NCBI GenBank assembly: GCA_037043455.1
Contig: JAWPHD010010971.1
Span: 24,033 to 88,032 of the forward strand
DNA: 64,000 bases
Source: Cyrtodaria siliqua
Lineage: Eukaryota > Mollusca > Bivalvia > Adapedonta > Hiatellidae
Direction: 5' to 3'
A program made the translations under genes and the position numbers. The notes beneath the pieces were generated by a model that was not told where the DNA came from, ran no database searches, and was given only the letters and a program-made list of their open reading frames with translations. Shown here one piece after another: positions 43,838-54,971 of this stretch; the first letter of the stretch is position 1; each line of letters starts with the position of its first letter.

Positions 43838-46073
43838 GCTCGACTATTCGAAGAATAAGAGAGCTTATGTAATCATCCCGGGGTCGGCGTCGGCGTCGGC
43901 GTCCCACATCAAGGTTTGCGTGTAAGCTGTGTTTACAAGTCTATATCTCTTACATTTCTTATCCTACCACAACCAAATTTGTTCCTGTGCTTCCTTGTAG
44001 CATTATCTTAAGGGCTGCATAAGCAATGTTGGTTCCTGTAACCTATGGGCTCCCATGGAACCCAAATTATGATAGCCCATAAAATAATCCCCATTTCACC
44101 TCAAATTTTGCGTGTGAGCTGTGTTTACAAGTCTATATCTCTTACAATTCTTACCCTAGCACAACCAAATTTGGCCATTAGCTTCCTTATAGCATTATCG
44201 TAAGGGCTGCTTAAGTAATTTTGGTTCCTGTAACCCCTTGGCTCCCATGGAACCCAAATTCTGATAGCCCTTAAAATATGTCTGTTTCACATCAAATTTT
44301 GCGTGTAAGCTGTGTTTACAGGCCTATATCTCTTACATTTTTTGTCCTAGCTGAACTAAATTTTGGAATTGGTTTCCTTCTAGTTTATTGTAAAAGGCTG
44401 GATAAGTAATTTTGTCTTCTGCAAATAATGAGCTCCCATGGAACCCGAATTGTGATGGCCCATAAAATGTGCAATAAAGGCAGATCTAGGTTTGCATGTA
44501 AGCATGTATATATCTATAATTTTGGATTTGGGATTTGTTATAGCATTATGCATCTTATTACTTCATGGGCTCCCTACTCCCCCCCCCCCCCCCCCCACTC
44601 TAACCCCGCCCCCACTCCCCTCCACACCTTTATTTTTTTATTATTTTTTACATATTTCTGTGTTGTTTTAGTCAATTCTTACACATATATGTTGCAACCC
44701 TCCCCATCCCCCCCCGCCCCCACCCCCCCCCCCTCACGCCTCTCACCCCATCAGCCCACCGCCTCACCCCACACCCCGCCCCATACTTGAAACATTTTTT
44801 TTTTTTACATATTTCTGTGAGCTTTTGTCAATTCTTACACATATATGTTGCCCCCCCCCCCACCACACCCAAACCCCAACGCATTCCCGCCTGTCACCCA
44901 ATCACACCCACCCCCACCCCGCCCAGACTTGAAACTTTTTTTTATTTTTATTTTTTACATATTTCTTTGTTGTTTTAGATAATTTTTACACATATATGTT
45001 GCCCCATCCACCCCCCACCCACTCAACCCACTCCTGCCTCACACCCTCACCCCCACTTCAACACCCCCCCCCCCCCACCGCCCCCACTTGAAACTATTAT
45101 ATATTTGTTTTACATATTTCTGTGTTGCTTTTGTCAATTCTTACACATATATGTTGTACCACCCCCCCCACCCCCCCCCCCCCCCTCCTAAACCCCTCCC
45201 CCCCCCCACCACTCTCATCCCATCAACCCCGCCCCACACTTGGAACTTTTTTTTTTACATATTTATTGTTTTAGTCAATTCTTACACACATATGTTGCCC
45301 CCTCCCCCCCCCCCCCCACTCCCGCCTCTCACCCCCGCTCCCCCCCCCACCCAACCCCCACTTGAAAATCTAATTTTGTTGGTATTTTTACATATTTCTG
45401 GGTTGTTTTAGTCATTTCTTACACATATATGTTGCAAACTTCCCGTCTCCCAACCCCCCCCCCCCCTCCACACCGACCGCCCCAACCCACTCCCGCCTCT
45501 CCCCCCGCTCTCCCCCACACCCCACACCCACTTGAAACTTTTTTTTATACATATTTCTGTGTTGCTTTTGTCAATTCTTACACATATATGTTACCCCCAC
45601 CACCCCCGCCTCTCACCACGCCCCACTTGATTTTTTTTACATATTTCTTGTTGTTTTAGTCAATACCACATGATGCCCTCCCCACCCCACGCCTCTACCC
45701 CATCCCCACTCAAACTCGATTTTTTAATTATTATTTTTCTTCTTATTTTTATGTTGTTTTGGTGAATTATAACATAGCTTCTTACACATATATGTTGCCC
45801 TCACCACCCCCATTCCCCCACCATCCACCCCCTCCTCTCTCCCACCCCCACCACGCACCCCACTCAAAACTCGATTTTTTATTTATTTATTTTTTATTTA
45901 TTTTTTACATATTTCTGTGTAGTTTTGGTCATTTCTTACACATAGTTATGTTGTGCTCCCAACCCCACCCCACATTGTTGTAGCCTTGTTTTCTGATGGT
46001 ATATACTATCTTTAAATTTATTATTCTCCGAAAAATCGAATAGTCGAGCTGCGCTGTTCTCCGACAGCTCTTG
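43838..46073 (+). mobile_element. 2.2-kb TAGCTCGACTATTCG...CTCTTGTT repeat element
   Basis: The left end TAGCTCGACTATTCGAAGAA is mirrored by AAAATCGAATAGTCGAGCTG near the right end. The element then finishes CGACAGCTCTTGTTT. The left part has GGGGTCGGCGTCGGCGTCGG and three diverged units of about 180 bp around GTGAGCTGTGTTTACAAGTC and AACCAAATTT. The right two thirds is a C-rich minisatellite. There is no ORF with recognisable function. Its 5' TAGCTC and 3' CTCTTGTT match the ends of the element at 17231-20123. Confidence 0.75.
44575..45975. repeat. C-rich minisatellite, about 10 irregular units
   Basis: Each unit has ACATATTTCTGTGTTGTTTT, AGTCAATTCTTACACATATA, TGTTGC and then a long, variable C-rich stretch, ending ACTTGAAACTTTTTTT. 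Unit lengths vary (about 90-180 bp) because the C-rich part expands. The proline-rich open frames on the plus strand are translations of the C tracts and are not credible proteins. Confidence 0.85.
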
Positions 46074-46276
46074 TTTGATATTGTTTTAACATACGTGACT
46101 TGATCTGTTATTATGTTAAACTTTGTTCCCAGTTCCTACCCGGATATAATGCTATTTTCTCTCGGCAGCTATTTTACGCTTGCGTAAAACCTTGCTTGTG
46201 TTCTTTGATATTCTTTATTTCAAGTCGCGTCAGGCTGGGAGTTGATTCTTTGTAGGAGTGTTATGTACTTGTATTA

Positions 46277-46370
46277 ATATTTACTGAAAAGGGGATCCAT
46301 TGGAAGCAATAAACACAAACAAGAGATAAAAGTAGCAGACTCGATTTTATTGAGTCTTTTCTTGTGCGTC
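46277..46370 (+). repeat. Dispersed 90-bp repeat, copy 3
   Basis: TTGGAAGCAATAAACACA, AGAGATAAAAGTAGCAGAC and GACTCGATTTTATTGAGTC, the same order as at 20344-20440. Confidence 0.6.
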
Positions 46371-46426
46371 TTCATCTGCAATATAACAACATTATATGTT
46401 TTTACCCACGGGAACGTTCGTAGTTT

Positions 46427-46500
46427 GTTTGAATGGTGTTTTACGTCATTTTAGCACATGTTAGGCCATATATGACGATCATTATTTTGTGGTAGTAGAG
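46427..46500 (-). mobile_element. Truncated SINE type A
   Basis: GGTGTTTTACGTCATTTTAG and GTTAGGCCATATATGACGAT match the tail of the type A SINE. The match ends at TTGTGGTAG, just before the 31-bp minisatellite begins, so the array may have arisen at or interrupted the SINE. Confidence 0.65.
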
Positions 46501-46501
46501 C

Positions 46502-47525
46502 CAGTTATTACAACAATCCCTATTTACATAAGCAGTTATTACAACAATCCCTATTTGCATAAGCAGTTATTACAACAATCCCTATTTGCATAAGCAGTTA
46601 TTACAACAATCCCTATTTGCATAAGCAGTTATTACAACAATCCCTATTTGCATAAGCAGTTATTACAACAATCCCTATTTGCATAAGCAGTTATTACAAC
46701 AATCCCTATTTGCATAAGCAGTTATTACAACAATCCCTATTTACATAAGCAGTTATTACAACAATCTCTATTTGCATAAGCAGTTTTTACAACAATCCCT
46801 ATTTGCATAAGCAGTTATTACAACAATCCCTATTTGCATAAGCAGTTATTACAACAATCCCTATTTACATAAGCAGTTATTACAACAATCCCTATTTGCA
46901 TAAGCAGTTATTACAACAATCCCTATTTGCATAAGCAGTTATAACAACAATCCCTATTTGCATAAGCAGTTATTACAACAATCCCTATTTACATAAGCAG
47001 TTATTACAACAATCCCTATTTGCATAAGCAGTTATTACAACAATCCCTATTTGCATAAGCAGTTATTACAACAATCCCTCTTTGCATAAGCAGTTATTAC
47101 AACAATCCCTATTTGCATAAGCAGTTATTACAACAATCCCTATTTGCATAAGCAGTTATTACAACAATCCCTATTTGCATAAGCAGTTATTACAACAATC
47201 CCTATTTGCATAAGCAGTTATTACAACAATCCCTATTTGCATAAGCAGTTATTACAACAATCCCTATTTACATAAGCAGTTATTACAACAATCCCTATTT
47301 GCATAAGCAGTTATTACAACAATCCCTATTTGCATAAGCAGTTATTACAACAATCCCTATTTACATAAGCAGTTATTACAACAATCCCTATTTGCATAAG
47401 CAGTTATTACAACAATCCCTATTTGCATAAGCAGTTATTACAACAATCCCTATTTACATAAGCAGTTATTACAACAATCCCTATTTACATAAGCAGTTAT
47501 TACAACAATCCCTATTTACATAAGC
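46502..47525. repeat. 31-bp minisatellite, about 33 units
   Basis: Unit CAGTTATTACAACAATCCCT plus ATTTGCATAAG, repeated with very low divergence. The main variant is ATTTACATAAG, at irregular intervals. ATTTGCAT is an octamer-like sequence present in most units. The 31-bp period prevents a long open frame. Confidence 0.95.
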
Positions 47526-47860
47526 AAGAAGGATGTGCCCATCTAGTTGTCAAGAAGGAAACATGTAGATCCATAAAGTATATAATTACGTCACATGTGT
47601 GTCCATATTATAGGCAAACATGTGGCTCGATTTAATCTAGTGTTAAATATTGCTATTTATTATAAACCTTCCCGTGAAATAGTGGATTTTATGATTAAAA
47701 TAAAACCTTAAATTTTCATTGTTTATATTTCACATGTGAAATTTTCACTAAAAATTACGTCATACAACTGTTGACGTTGTTTACGTTATTGACGTCATTG
47801 TTTTGGCGCATTGTAATTTTCCTGCATAAATTTCCAAGTTGTGAGTATATAATAAATAGA
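47526..47860. other. Intergenic DNA, nothing recognised
   Basis: No supported gene. Confidence 0.35.
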
Positions 47861-48013
47861 ATATTTGTTGGTTTGTCGTGAATATAGGGTTTATTTTCGT
47901 CTCGAAGTGAGAAAACTCAAATATTTTCACTCATTCTTAAGAACTCGTGAAAATATTAGTTTTCTCACTTATCGATGAAAATAAATCCTAAATTCACTCA
48001 AAACAAACAAATA
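47861..48013. mobile_element. 150-bp fold-back element, GTGAGAAAACT family
   Basis: ATATTTGTTGGTTTGTCGTG and TCTCGAAGTGAGAAAACTCA with ATATTTTCAC are mirrored by GTGAAAATATTAGTTTTCTC, ATGAAAATAAATCC and AACAAACAAATAT. The core (GTGAGAAAACT...ATTTTCAC) is shared with the fold-back at 63317-63468. Confidence 0.8.
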
Positions 48014-49145
48014 TCCTCTATATATTTATACAGTAGTTATGTCATTAGCATTAAACAGTTACATCCATATTGTACGTAAGCATGAACCACGTGAATCCAT
48101 ATCACTAAAATTACATAAAATTGTATCAACCTGAAGATGTTTAATAGTTGAAAGTTATGAAAGACAATTCCCGTAGACTCGTCCGTCAGTCATCAGTGGC
48201 GGGTCCAGGATTGGACATGAAATGAGTTGCAGGGAGATCGAAACTAACAGTCCAATGCATACGTCTTTCAATGCGTTTTAACAAGGGTAGCAACGAATTT
48301 TACAGAAGGGGCCCCACATCGTTTCTTCATTGTATCAACGTCAAGTGGCGGTCTTGAATGCGTGTCGCCCCCTCTTGAATGCTTGTCTTGCCCTCCACTT
48401 CCCCACACCCCACCCCGACACACACCCCTCGCACGTTAAATACACGACTACTGGATCGGGACGCAAATCGTTAAACTTACAAAATCGGTCAAAATCGGTT
48501 CATCAAAATACTTTTTGTAATAGAGCATTTTCCAGGTAAGTTCTGTTGCTATACAAATTTGATAGTTTTAGAAAGTTTTCAAAAGTATAATGCTAAGTTT
48601 AACTGAAGTAATGTGATTGTTTTAATCGTCTGCAGAAAATCTCTATCAAAAAGGGAGAACCAGACCAGAAATTATACTGCACTTCCGTTGCGGATAAATT
48701 GTCTTCTGTCCTCTGTTATAAAATGTAGTAATCAAAGACGAGATGTCCGATATTGATTAGGAGACAGCTCAGAATGTTTCAGGTAGTTTTACTTTTAGCT
48801 TTTGAATCTATTCAGCTAATAGAGCCTTTCTTGGCGGACGTCGGGAAATAGCGCTGGCAACATGGCTGCTATGATACATGTTATGGAGGTGGTTCATAAG
48901 CTTATGTAATTTGCGTTCTGATTTTTTTTAGAATTTGTGAATTTGAAAGAACCATGGTGATCAGCATGATCAAAATATCAAGTTAATGATACTTATGTTG
49001 CAGGTTAAGATTAATGTATTTATTTGTGTGTTTTCAAATTTGTTTGAATATAAAATGGCGTCCATATTACTGTGTACACGTGTTGCCTTCATTATTAAAT
49101 ATATTCAACCTCTTATTTCATGTATACATTCATTCATTTCGTTCA
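48014..49145. other. Intergenic DNA with weak dispersed-repeat traces
   Basis: GGCGGGTCCAGGATTGG near 48197 and C-rich sequence at 48385-48435 resemble dispersed repeat pieces. No gene is supported. Confidence 0.35.
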
Positions 49146-49149
49146 CTCA

Positions 49150-49280
49150 TTATATCTAGGAAATAGTAGTTGGTCCTTTACTCTTTTTGACCTACATTAA
49201 TGATCTGACATAATCTGCAGCATCAACCAACGTTACATTCTTCGATGACGACTCCCTACTCAACCATTACAAACAAAAAA
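49150..49280 (+). pseudogene. Short LINE reverse transcriptase fragment
   Basis: IVVGPLLFLTYINDLT is followed after a stop codon by SAASTNVTFFDDDSLLNHYK. It resembles VLGPLLFLxYINDLP ... FADDTLL of jockey-like RTs, with the FADD motif changed to FDDD. Only about 45 codons remain. Confidence 0.6.
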
Positions 49281-49354
49281 AGCAAGGTTCTACGCAAGCG
49301 TAAAATGGCTGCTAGTCTCGGCCTGCCAAGACCGTGACATGCATTTACCGTTCC

Positions 49355-49500
49355 TACCTCACGTTATTTCAGTAAGACAACGACGTTATTTTAGCAAGAT
49401 AACGATGTTATTTCAGCAAGATATTTCAGCGAGATAACGACGTTATTTCAGCAAGATAACGACGTTATTTCCACAGGATATTTCAGCAAGATATAAAGAT
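49355..49500. repeat. ACGTTATTTCAGCAAGATA minisatellite
   Basis: Six or so units of about 21 bp (GACGTTATTTCAGCAAGATA), with ATATTTCAGC variants. More units of the same repeat lie at 49883-49930, so later sequence including a fold-back element seems to split the array. Confidence 0.75.
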
Positions 49501-49635
49501 TATTTAACTGCTGGAATCGATTATAGGGAAATCCTTCACGAGTGATAGACGTGTGGTTCTTTTCACGAACGAACAAAGCACGTCTACCATCAAGTGAAGG
49601 ATTACCCAATAATCGATACCAGCAGCTAAATAACC
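49498..49635. mobile_element. 138-bp fold-back element
   Basis: GATTATTTAACTGCTGGAAT and AATCCTTCACGAGTGATAGA are mirrored by GTGAAGGATTACCCAATAAT and ACCAGCAGCTAAATAACC. The apical part has a secondary dyad around AGACGTG...CACGTCT. It lies inside or beside the ACGTTATTTCAGC array. Confidence 0.75.
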
Positions 49636-50022
49636 TATTTATTACATTTTAAATTCCGTTTTTGCAAACAAATTTTCGCTTTATTGAACGTTATCGGCGG
49701 ATGACGTCGACGTCAGCAACACTGTTGACGTCACGACTCAATGTCGCAACGTTAGTTATTATTGTGTTCTAAGTTAGCAACGTTAGTTATTATTGTGTTC
49801 TGGGTTAGTTATTAATATTTAGCGATTATGAATATTCTTGCACTGAGAAATCCCAATCTTTCACGCATAGAAATGTAATAAAACGATGTTATTTCAGCAA
49901 GATAACGACGTTATTTCAGCACGATAACATCACTTGTAACTCTGCCTGTATAAATCAGTGTTTGCAATTGTTAGTTTATATTCTTCAATTTCAAAATATG
50001 GGAATACTTTATTACAAAGTAT
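49636..50022. other. Intergenic DNA with short direct repeats
   Basis: GCAACGTTAGTTATTATTGT is present twice (49745-49800), and the ATTTCAGCAAGATAACGACG array resumes at 49883-49930. Confidence 0.5.
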
Positions 50023-50185
50023 TTAAAGGAAATATCCGGCTTCCATATCCGTTTCAACAGAACCTTCAAATGATCATATCTTCTTTGTTTATCATCCAAT
50101 TTTGATAATTATTTCACCGTTATACATTTTTTTCAGAACTCTTAATAATAAAGATGGTTTGGCTGTGTCGCTACATTCCCTTTAA
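50023..50185. mobile_element. Internally deleted TTAA-type MITE
   Basis: CTTCCATATCCGTTTCAACA, AATGATCATATCTTCTTTGT and GGCTGTGTCGCTACATTCCC with TTTAA match the right half of the MITE at 4245-4797. The left end is reduced to TTAAAGGAAAT. TTAA lies at both edges. Confidence 0.75.
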
Positions 50186-50194
50186 GAAATATAA

Positions 50195-50500
50195 TCAAAG
50201 AAGCGTTGCCTGTGCAGTATGGCGGCGGTAAAACGTATCCCCGTGCTTGCAATCAGAACTGATATTCATTCCGATCTTTGGAGATCGCTGAGCCAGATAT
50301 TTACAGATATCGGTGGTACATTCTCGAATGCTACTGGTTTCTTACTTGAATTTCGAATAGGTGGTTCACTATTCCAGCCTTTAAAGTATTGTTCTGAGTA
50401 TTGTTTTTATCATCCTTAAGATATTTTCCCTACCGTTCATAAACAAACCGAGACTGCAATATATTTTGTATTTACTTTGCTCGACGATTTCCAAATTTGT
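50195..50500 (+). repeat. Dispersed relative of the 630-bp repeat
   Basis: GTTGCCTGTGCAGTATGGCG, GGTAAAACGTATCCCCGTGC, TTTGGAGATCGCTGAGCC and AAACCGAGACTGCAATAT follow the order of the 630-bp unit at 39836-41170. It is diverged and shorter, and it begins 10 bases after a MITE. Confidence 0.7.
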
Positions 50501-51294
50501 CCTTTCATACTTTTATATATATATATATATATATATAATCTACTGGTGCGTTTTCATTGACCGTCACTTTATTTGATTTGCATGTCAGAATATTTTTGTG
50601 CCGATGCACAAATATGGTTATTTTTCAATTTAAAATAATTAATAAACTAATACATGTTAGATTGATTTCTTTCTCTATATATGCTTTCTGTTAAATAAGG
50701 ATGAAAGTACTTGAGTTAATCCCCTATCTTAAGCTTAAAATCCATATTGCTTCAAAACTATTCCCATTGTTACAGGTTGGCATATCACCAATTCAAATCA
50801 CTCAGGTACATTAAACAAGGTATTGACATTGTAGGGCTTTACGTAATAACGTCTAACATGAGTACTCTAGTCTCTCAAAGTATTTTCCTTTCACCAGAAC
50901 AAACCTTTATAATAAGTGAAACCATCTTGAAAATGCATTTTTGATGGCGTCATTTGGGATGCACTCTCGAAAGAAAGACGTTCTCCGGCCATGTTTTGTT
51001 TCATGAACATGTTTATGTTTATTTAAATCGAAATGAATACACAACAATAGATATTTACAATTCACTCATTGCAATATCTGTGAAAATCGAGAATAAGATT
51101 TTATTTGCTGACGTAGAAAACTTTGAACAGGTAAATTAATCCACAGGTAAATGTATTTATTAATTATCTGGATATAGTTGTGCAGCTATACAATTCAGAT
51201 TTACCTCATTTCCCCTTGCAGTCACGCAGTGGTAAAAATGCAAATAATACTTATTTTTACATACAACTTAGTAGAGGGTTTAAATATATGTTTG
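50501..51294. other. Intergenic DNA with (AT)n
   Basis: An AT dinucleotide run occupies 50514-50537. The open frames at 50747-51139 have no recognisable domain. Confidence 0.4.
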
Positions 51295-51725
51295 TAGCTG
51301 TGGCAGCCATCTTGAATTTCTGGCGGGCCTGTTTTTTGCTAGGACCAACGAGACAGCAAGAGCAAAACTCTTGTAAAGTTTCATAGAAATCCATGAAGTT
51401 GTTTCAGAGGAGTAGTCGCCACAAGTTTTTCCTATATATTAACTTTATATAAACAAAGATGGGCACCGGCTGCCATGTTTGACATCGAATCGAAATGAAT
51501 TTTGGTCAGGAACAGCTACATGGCATGCCAGTAATTTTTGTTTAAGGTTCCAAATCAATAACACTTATGGTTTATGGGAAGTGGCCGGCAAGAAATTGTA
51601 TTTGTCAAATCGGTTTTTAGCCGTGGTGACCATCTTGAATTTCCGGCTGAAAAGTATTGCTAGACATCAAGTGAAGTTTTATGAAAAATCAGTCAAGTAG
51701 TTTCAGAGGAGTCGTCGCCACAACA
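51295..51725. repeat. Two diverged direct-repeat units, 323-bp period
   Basis: TGGCAGCCATCTTGAATTTC (51301) and TGGTGACCATCTTGAATTTC (51624), each followed by a CAAGTGAAGTTTTATGAAAA-like block and TTTCAGAGGAGTAGTCGCCA. The style resembles the units inside the TAGCTC-type elements, but no ends are present. Confidence 0.6.
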
Positions 51726-52110
51726 GTGCTCCAAGAAAATTAAAATTTGGGAACAATCCAGGGCGAGTCCACTTGCCCTTACTGAAAAGTCACTTGTCCT
51801 GATTTGTTTTAACTCGCCCCGAAATTGTTATTACCAATGATTGGCAATGAATATTTGCCAATACACAATTTTTGTCGATATTGAATATTTCGCTTGTTTA
51901 CTTTGTTTTATTTATAATTAATTAATACTACACATGTGATTAGAATCAAACAATAATGTTCTATTTTCGTTTATTTTCCTTTTATTTATCGATTGCATCA
52001 TAAAGCAAACCTTCTTTTACATTTTTTAGGATTGCGCCGCAAATCACGTCAAAAACCGTTTTGGGTCCTGCAAATTAAACCATCCAAAACAGGTGCGCGT
52101 TCCCGGTGTT
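51726..52110. other. Intergenic DNA, nothing recognised
   Basis: No supported gene. Confidence 0.35.
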
Positions 52111-52112
52111 AT

Positions 52113-52205
52113 TTTGCTGGCCTGGTTCCCTGGCCTCCCACAGAGCATTGTGGGAGCTGGCCTCCCACAAAGCACATTGTGGGAGAACAGGGAACCAGGC
52201 TATGG
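52113..52205. repeat. Short inverted repeat with nested CTCCCACA dyads
   Basis: GCCTGGTTCCCTGGCCTCCC is mirrored by GGGAACCAGGC. Within it CTCCCACAGAGCATTGTGGG and CTCCCACAAAGCACATTGTG form two side-by-side hairpins. Confidence 0.75.
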
Positions 52206-52794
52206 CGCAAACACCCGGTTATTTGGAATGATTCTGAGTAATAGTCTTGATCATCTGCGACGCTAACAGTACAAGCGTCGCAAAAATCTGCGTTGAGTAA
52301 AATATGTCTTGAAAAATATGATAACATCCGCGTGGTGCGCTAAAACGATGTATCCGGACTATGAGCGATAGCATATGGCTGAAAACGGTAATACAGTTTT
52401 CGCCAAAAGATACTTTAGAAGATGTGAACCATAGAATAGACGTTAGTTAACTTTAAAGACGTCGTACCACCCTCCAACGTTCACAAACGTATATTGTATC
52501 GAAGTTTGTGACTTTATATACCCGACCCCCATGTTAGATAAAGTGATAAAATGACGTGATAAATCAATTATTTGATAACATTTGTATCATGTTGTCTGAT
52601 AATAAATGAATTTAACGATAAGTTGTCTTTCGTTGTTTTAATTTAGTAAATGGTTTGCTTGTTTACACAATCTAAAAGTAGTGACTAAAGTTGTTTCCAA
52701 TCAGTAAAAGTAAACTACATAGAAGACGCCTAGAAGAAATAAATGATAGAATAAATAGGAAAAATACAATTATGTTCTTGTAACATACCATTTA
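52206..52794. other. Intergenic DNA, nothing recognised
   Basis: No supported gene. Confidence 0.35.
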
Positions 52795-52989
52795 TACGCA
52801 CGCCAAGATGGCGACAGCTGGGATATTTTTCAAATCTCGGAAGGATTTATTTTTGAAAACGTGTGTTAATGATTTAAAATGTGATCTTAAGATATATCTG
52901 TGATTGGCCAATGACACAATAGTTGATTTGATGTTCTCAGTCTGACTATAAATGACCTGCTTAGTGCTCTTTTGTATAAACCAGATTTT

Positions 52990-53345
52990 GTAATGTTTGA
53001 CTCAAGCGAATCTATCGAAATTCTGCTTGATGAATATTCCATAGATAGTTTTAGTCCGAGATATACCCAAGATAAAGGCCATATAAATAACAATCGTACT
53101 TACTGCCTTTTCAGATTTCTGTAAACAGACTGGTTTACGAATATTAAACGGTCGTATCGGTAAGTCGCGGGTATAGGTAAATATAAGTTTGTGGGACACA
53201 GAAGGTGTAGTCTTGTTGATTATGCTGTGGTATCGGAATCTATTTATAATAATTTCACAACTTTTCATGTTCATGATCCCAAAACTTTATCTGAACTTTG
53301 TGTTCTGAATGTTCTTTTGAAAACACCATGAACATGCAGTTTTGA
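52990..53345 (+). pseudogene. Endonuclease/exonuclease-domain fragment, copy 1
   Basis: Across frames: PRYTQDKGHINN, LDFCKQTGLRILNGRIGK-like, GKYKFVG, RCSLVDYAVVSESIYNNFTT and VHDPKTLSELC. This resembles the C-terminal half of an endonuclease/exonuclease/phosphatase domain, the part with NGRIG, VDYV and the normally SDHC-containing strand, as found in LINE endonucleases and related invertebrate ORFs. The usual SDHC is replaced by SELC. Stops and frameshifts are present. Confidence 0.55.
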
Positions 53346-53544
53346 ATGGTAATATTGTTGATGAAGTTGATCATATAGCTATAGATTGCAAATATATATG
53401 GAAATTGTAAATGGAAATTCTTACGTGTTCATGTTTTTGTTTCTATTTTTGTTTTCTGTTTTTGTTCTGTAAAACATTTGTAAAAGGAAGTAAACAATAT
53501 AACAGTTTATTTTTTGCTGATATTCGTTAATACATGTATGTACG

Positions 53545-53763
53545 AATCTGGTTCGCCTCTCACCGCTTCGGGTCCGAATCCCACTGGGAGTTCGACTTGT
53601 AAGTGAGGAAGTGACGATTCTTACGAATGACTTGAGGTGTACAGTACTGGTTCTACCCAGGAAAAGTGGGTGGTCTGCCTTCACAACAAAAAATCGACCG
53701 TCATATATAACCTTACATGTGTTTGAAAATGACGTAAAACACATACAAACAAACAAACAAACG
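53545..53763 (+). mobile_element. SINE type A copy in duplication copy 1
   Basis: GTTCGCCTCTCACCGCTTCG, GGTCCGAATCCCACTGGGAG (B-box region), ACAGTACTGGTTCTACCCAG, GGTGGTCTGCC and AATGACGTAAAACACATACA with a (CAAA)n tail. The best-preserved type A copy with its head. Confidence 0.8.
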
Positions 53764-53971
53764 AATCTTGCTACGTCTGTTAAAATGTATATGTATATAT
53801 TTGTATGATCACATGGGCCTATGGTTTACTGATTTTGAAATAAAGTGCTTCTATAAATCACATTTTACTCTCACTGTAATGTTAGTACCATGTTTGTGTA
53901 TTTTTAATAGCTGTTGCTTAGATATCTAACTGGCTGTTTCTTACCTTCGTTACAAGGAGATATAACAAGCA

Positions 53972-54078
53972 GATATATAAAAGTCGAACAGGAAATGTAG
54001 CATTCAAGGACCACAGTCAACCAAAACACATACATGCATAGAAACAGAGATTAATTACAAAGATCAATAAAAGGCAAG
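53972..54078 (-). mobile_element. Solo Naiad 3' end in duplication copy 1
   Basis: AAAGTCGAACAGGAAATGTA and GCATTCAAGGACCACAGTCA reverse-match GACTGTCCTCCTTGAATGC and CCTGTCCGATCTTTTTATA at the Naiad 3' terminus. Only the outer 100 bases are recognisable. Confidence 0.65.
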
Positions 54079-54109
54079 ATAGGACATCAGATTAAACTGC
54101 AGATCATCA

Positions 54110-54320
54110 TAACTATATTCCGTCGAAGTAGTTGTGGATTAATCTTTGAATATTAGTAATTAGTAGAACATAGAAATGCTTTAGGGCAACCCAGATCAGC
54201 GTGTATGGAATAGAACGATATGCATTTGCAACATCTAAACCATACCACCTTCAGATTGCTGTAGTTAAACTCTGCTTCTTAGTCTTGGTGGTTATTATAC
54301 GATCAAAGATTTTAAGGAAA
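54110..54320 (-). pseudogene. Reverse transcriptase fragment, copy 1
   Basis: On the minus strand, FDRIITTKTKKQSLTTAI is followed by WYGLDVANAYRSIPYTLIW and VALKHF, then RLIHNYFDGI. This matches the LDLANAYGSIPHxLIW ... HYxVPxxI...YYDGI pattern of a retroelement RT widespread in bivalves and cnidarians. The Asp of LDVANAY is the first catalytic Asp. Only motif A and its neighbourhood survive. Confidence 0.6.
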
Positions 54321-54971
54321 ATATGCAAACAAACTCGTAAAAGCTTTCGAATAATAAATCACTAGGATTTGATAGTGGTTCAAATGCAAAACCCAGTTTA
54401 ATGATGGATCCTAGCTACCATTTCTTCTTACATTGAATGCTGTTAATAAACTCATTAGCTATCATTATGAGAAAAGTCCCCAGTTATGAATTAAACAAGG
54501 GGCAGGGGAGGGGCGGATAAATCTGAAATAACAGATTAGTACTAAATCACCATGGTAATGACGTGCGTTTTTGTGTTTGTCACCAGGAAAGAGAAAATTC
54601 AAAAGTACTGCAACTTAAATAAATTATTGAGCTAACATTGTTCTGCATCAATTGTATTAGATATTTAACTGCATTTGAAGAATAATGATTTTAATAAAAT
54701 GTCCGTCTCACTGTTTGACTCTTGGGTGCTCTCATCTTTTATTGTGAACTGTTCTGTAAAATAAAATGTGTGTATTCATTGCATAACGCATCTTATTTGT
54801 AACAATCCTATTTTAGTTGCTCATGAGAAAAGATTAACATGTTTCTTCCCTTAATGTGGTTCTCGACAACGGTAATGGTGAATCTACGCGGACGAACACG
54901 TTATAAGGCAGTAGCAGTAATCTTTATAATATATACTCTATCTGCGGCGGATATTTTATCCATGTGTTATC

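Noticed and set aside
44428..45983. Proline-rich proteins
   Set aside because: Translations of C-rich minisatellite tracts with no start context or conservation signal.
46502..47525. CRISPR-like 31-bp repeats
   Set aside because: Head-to-tail units without spacers; a minisatellite.
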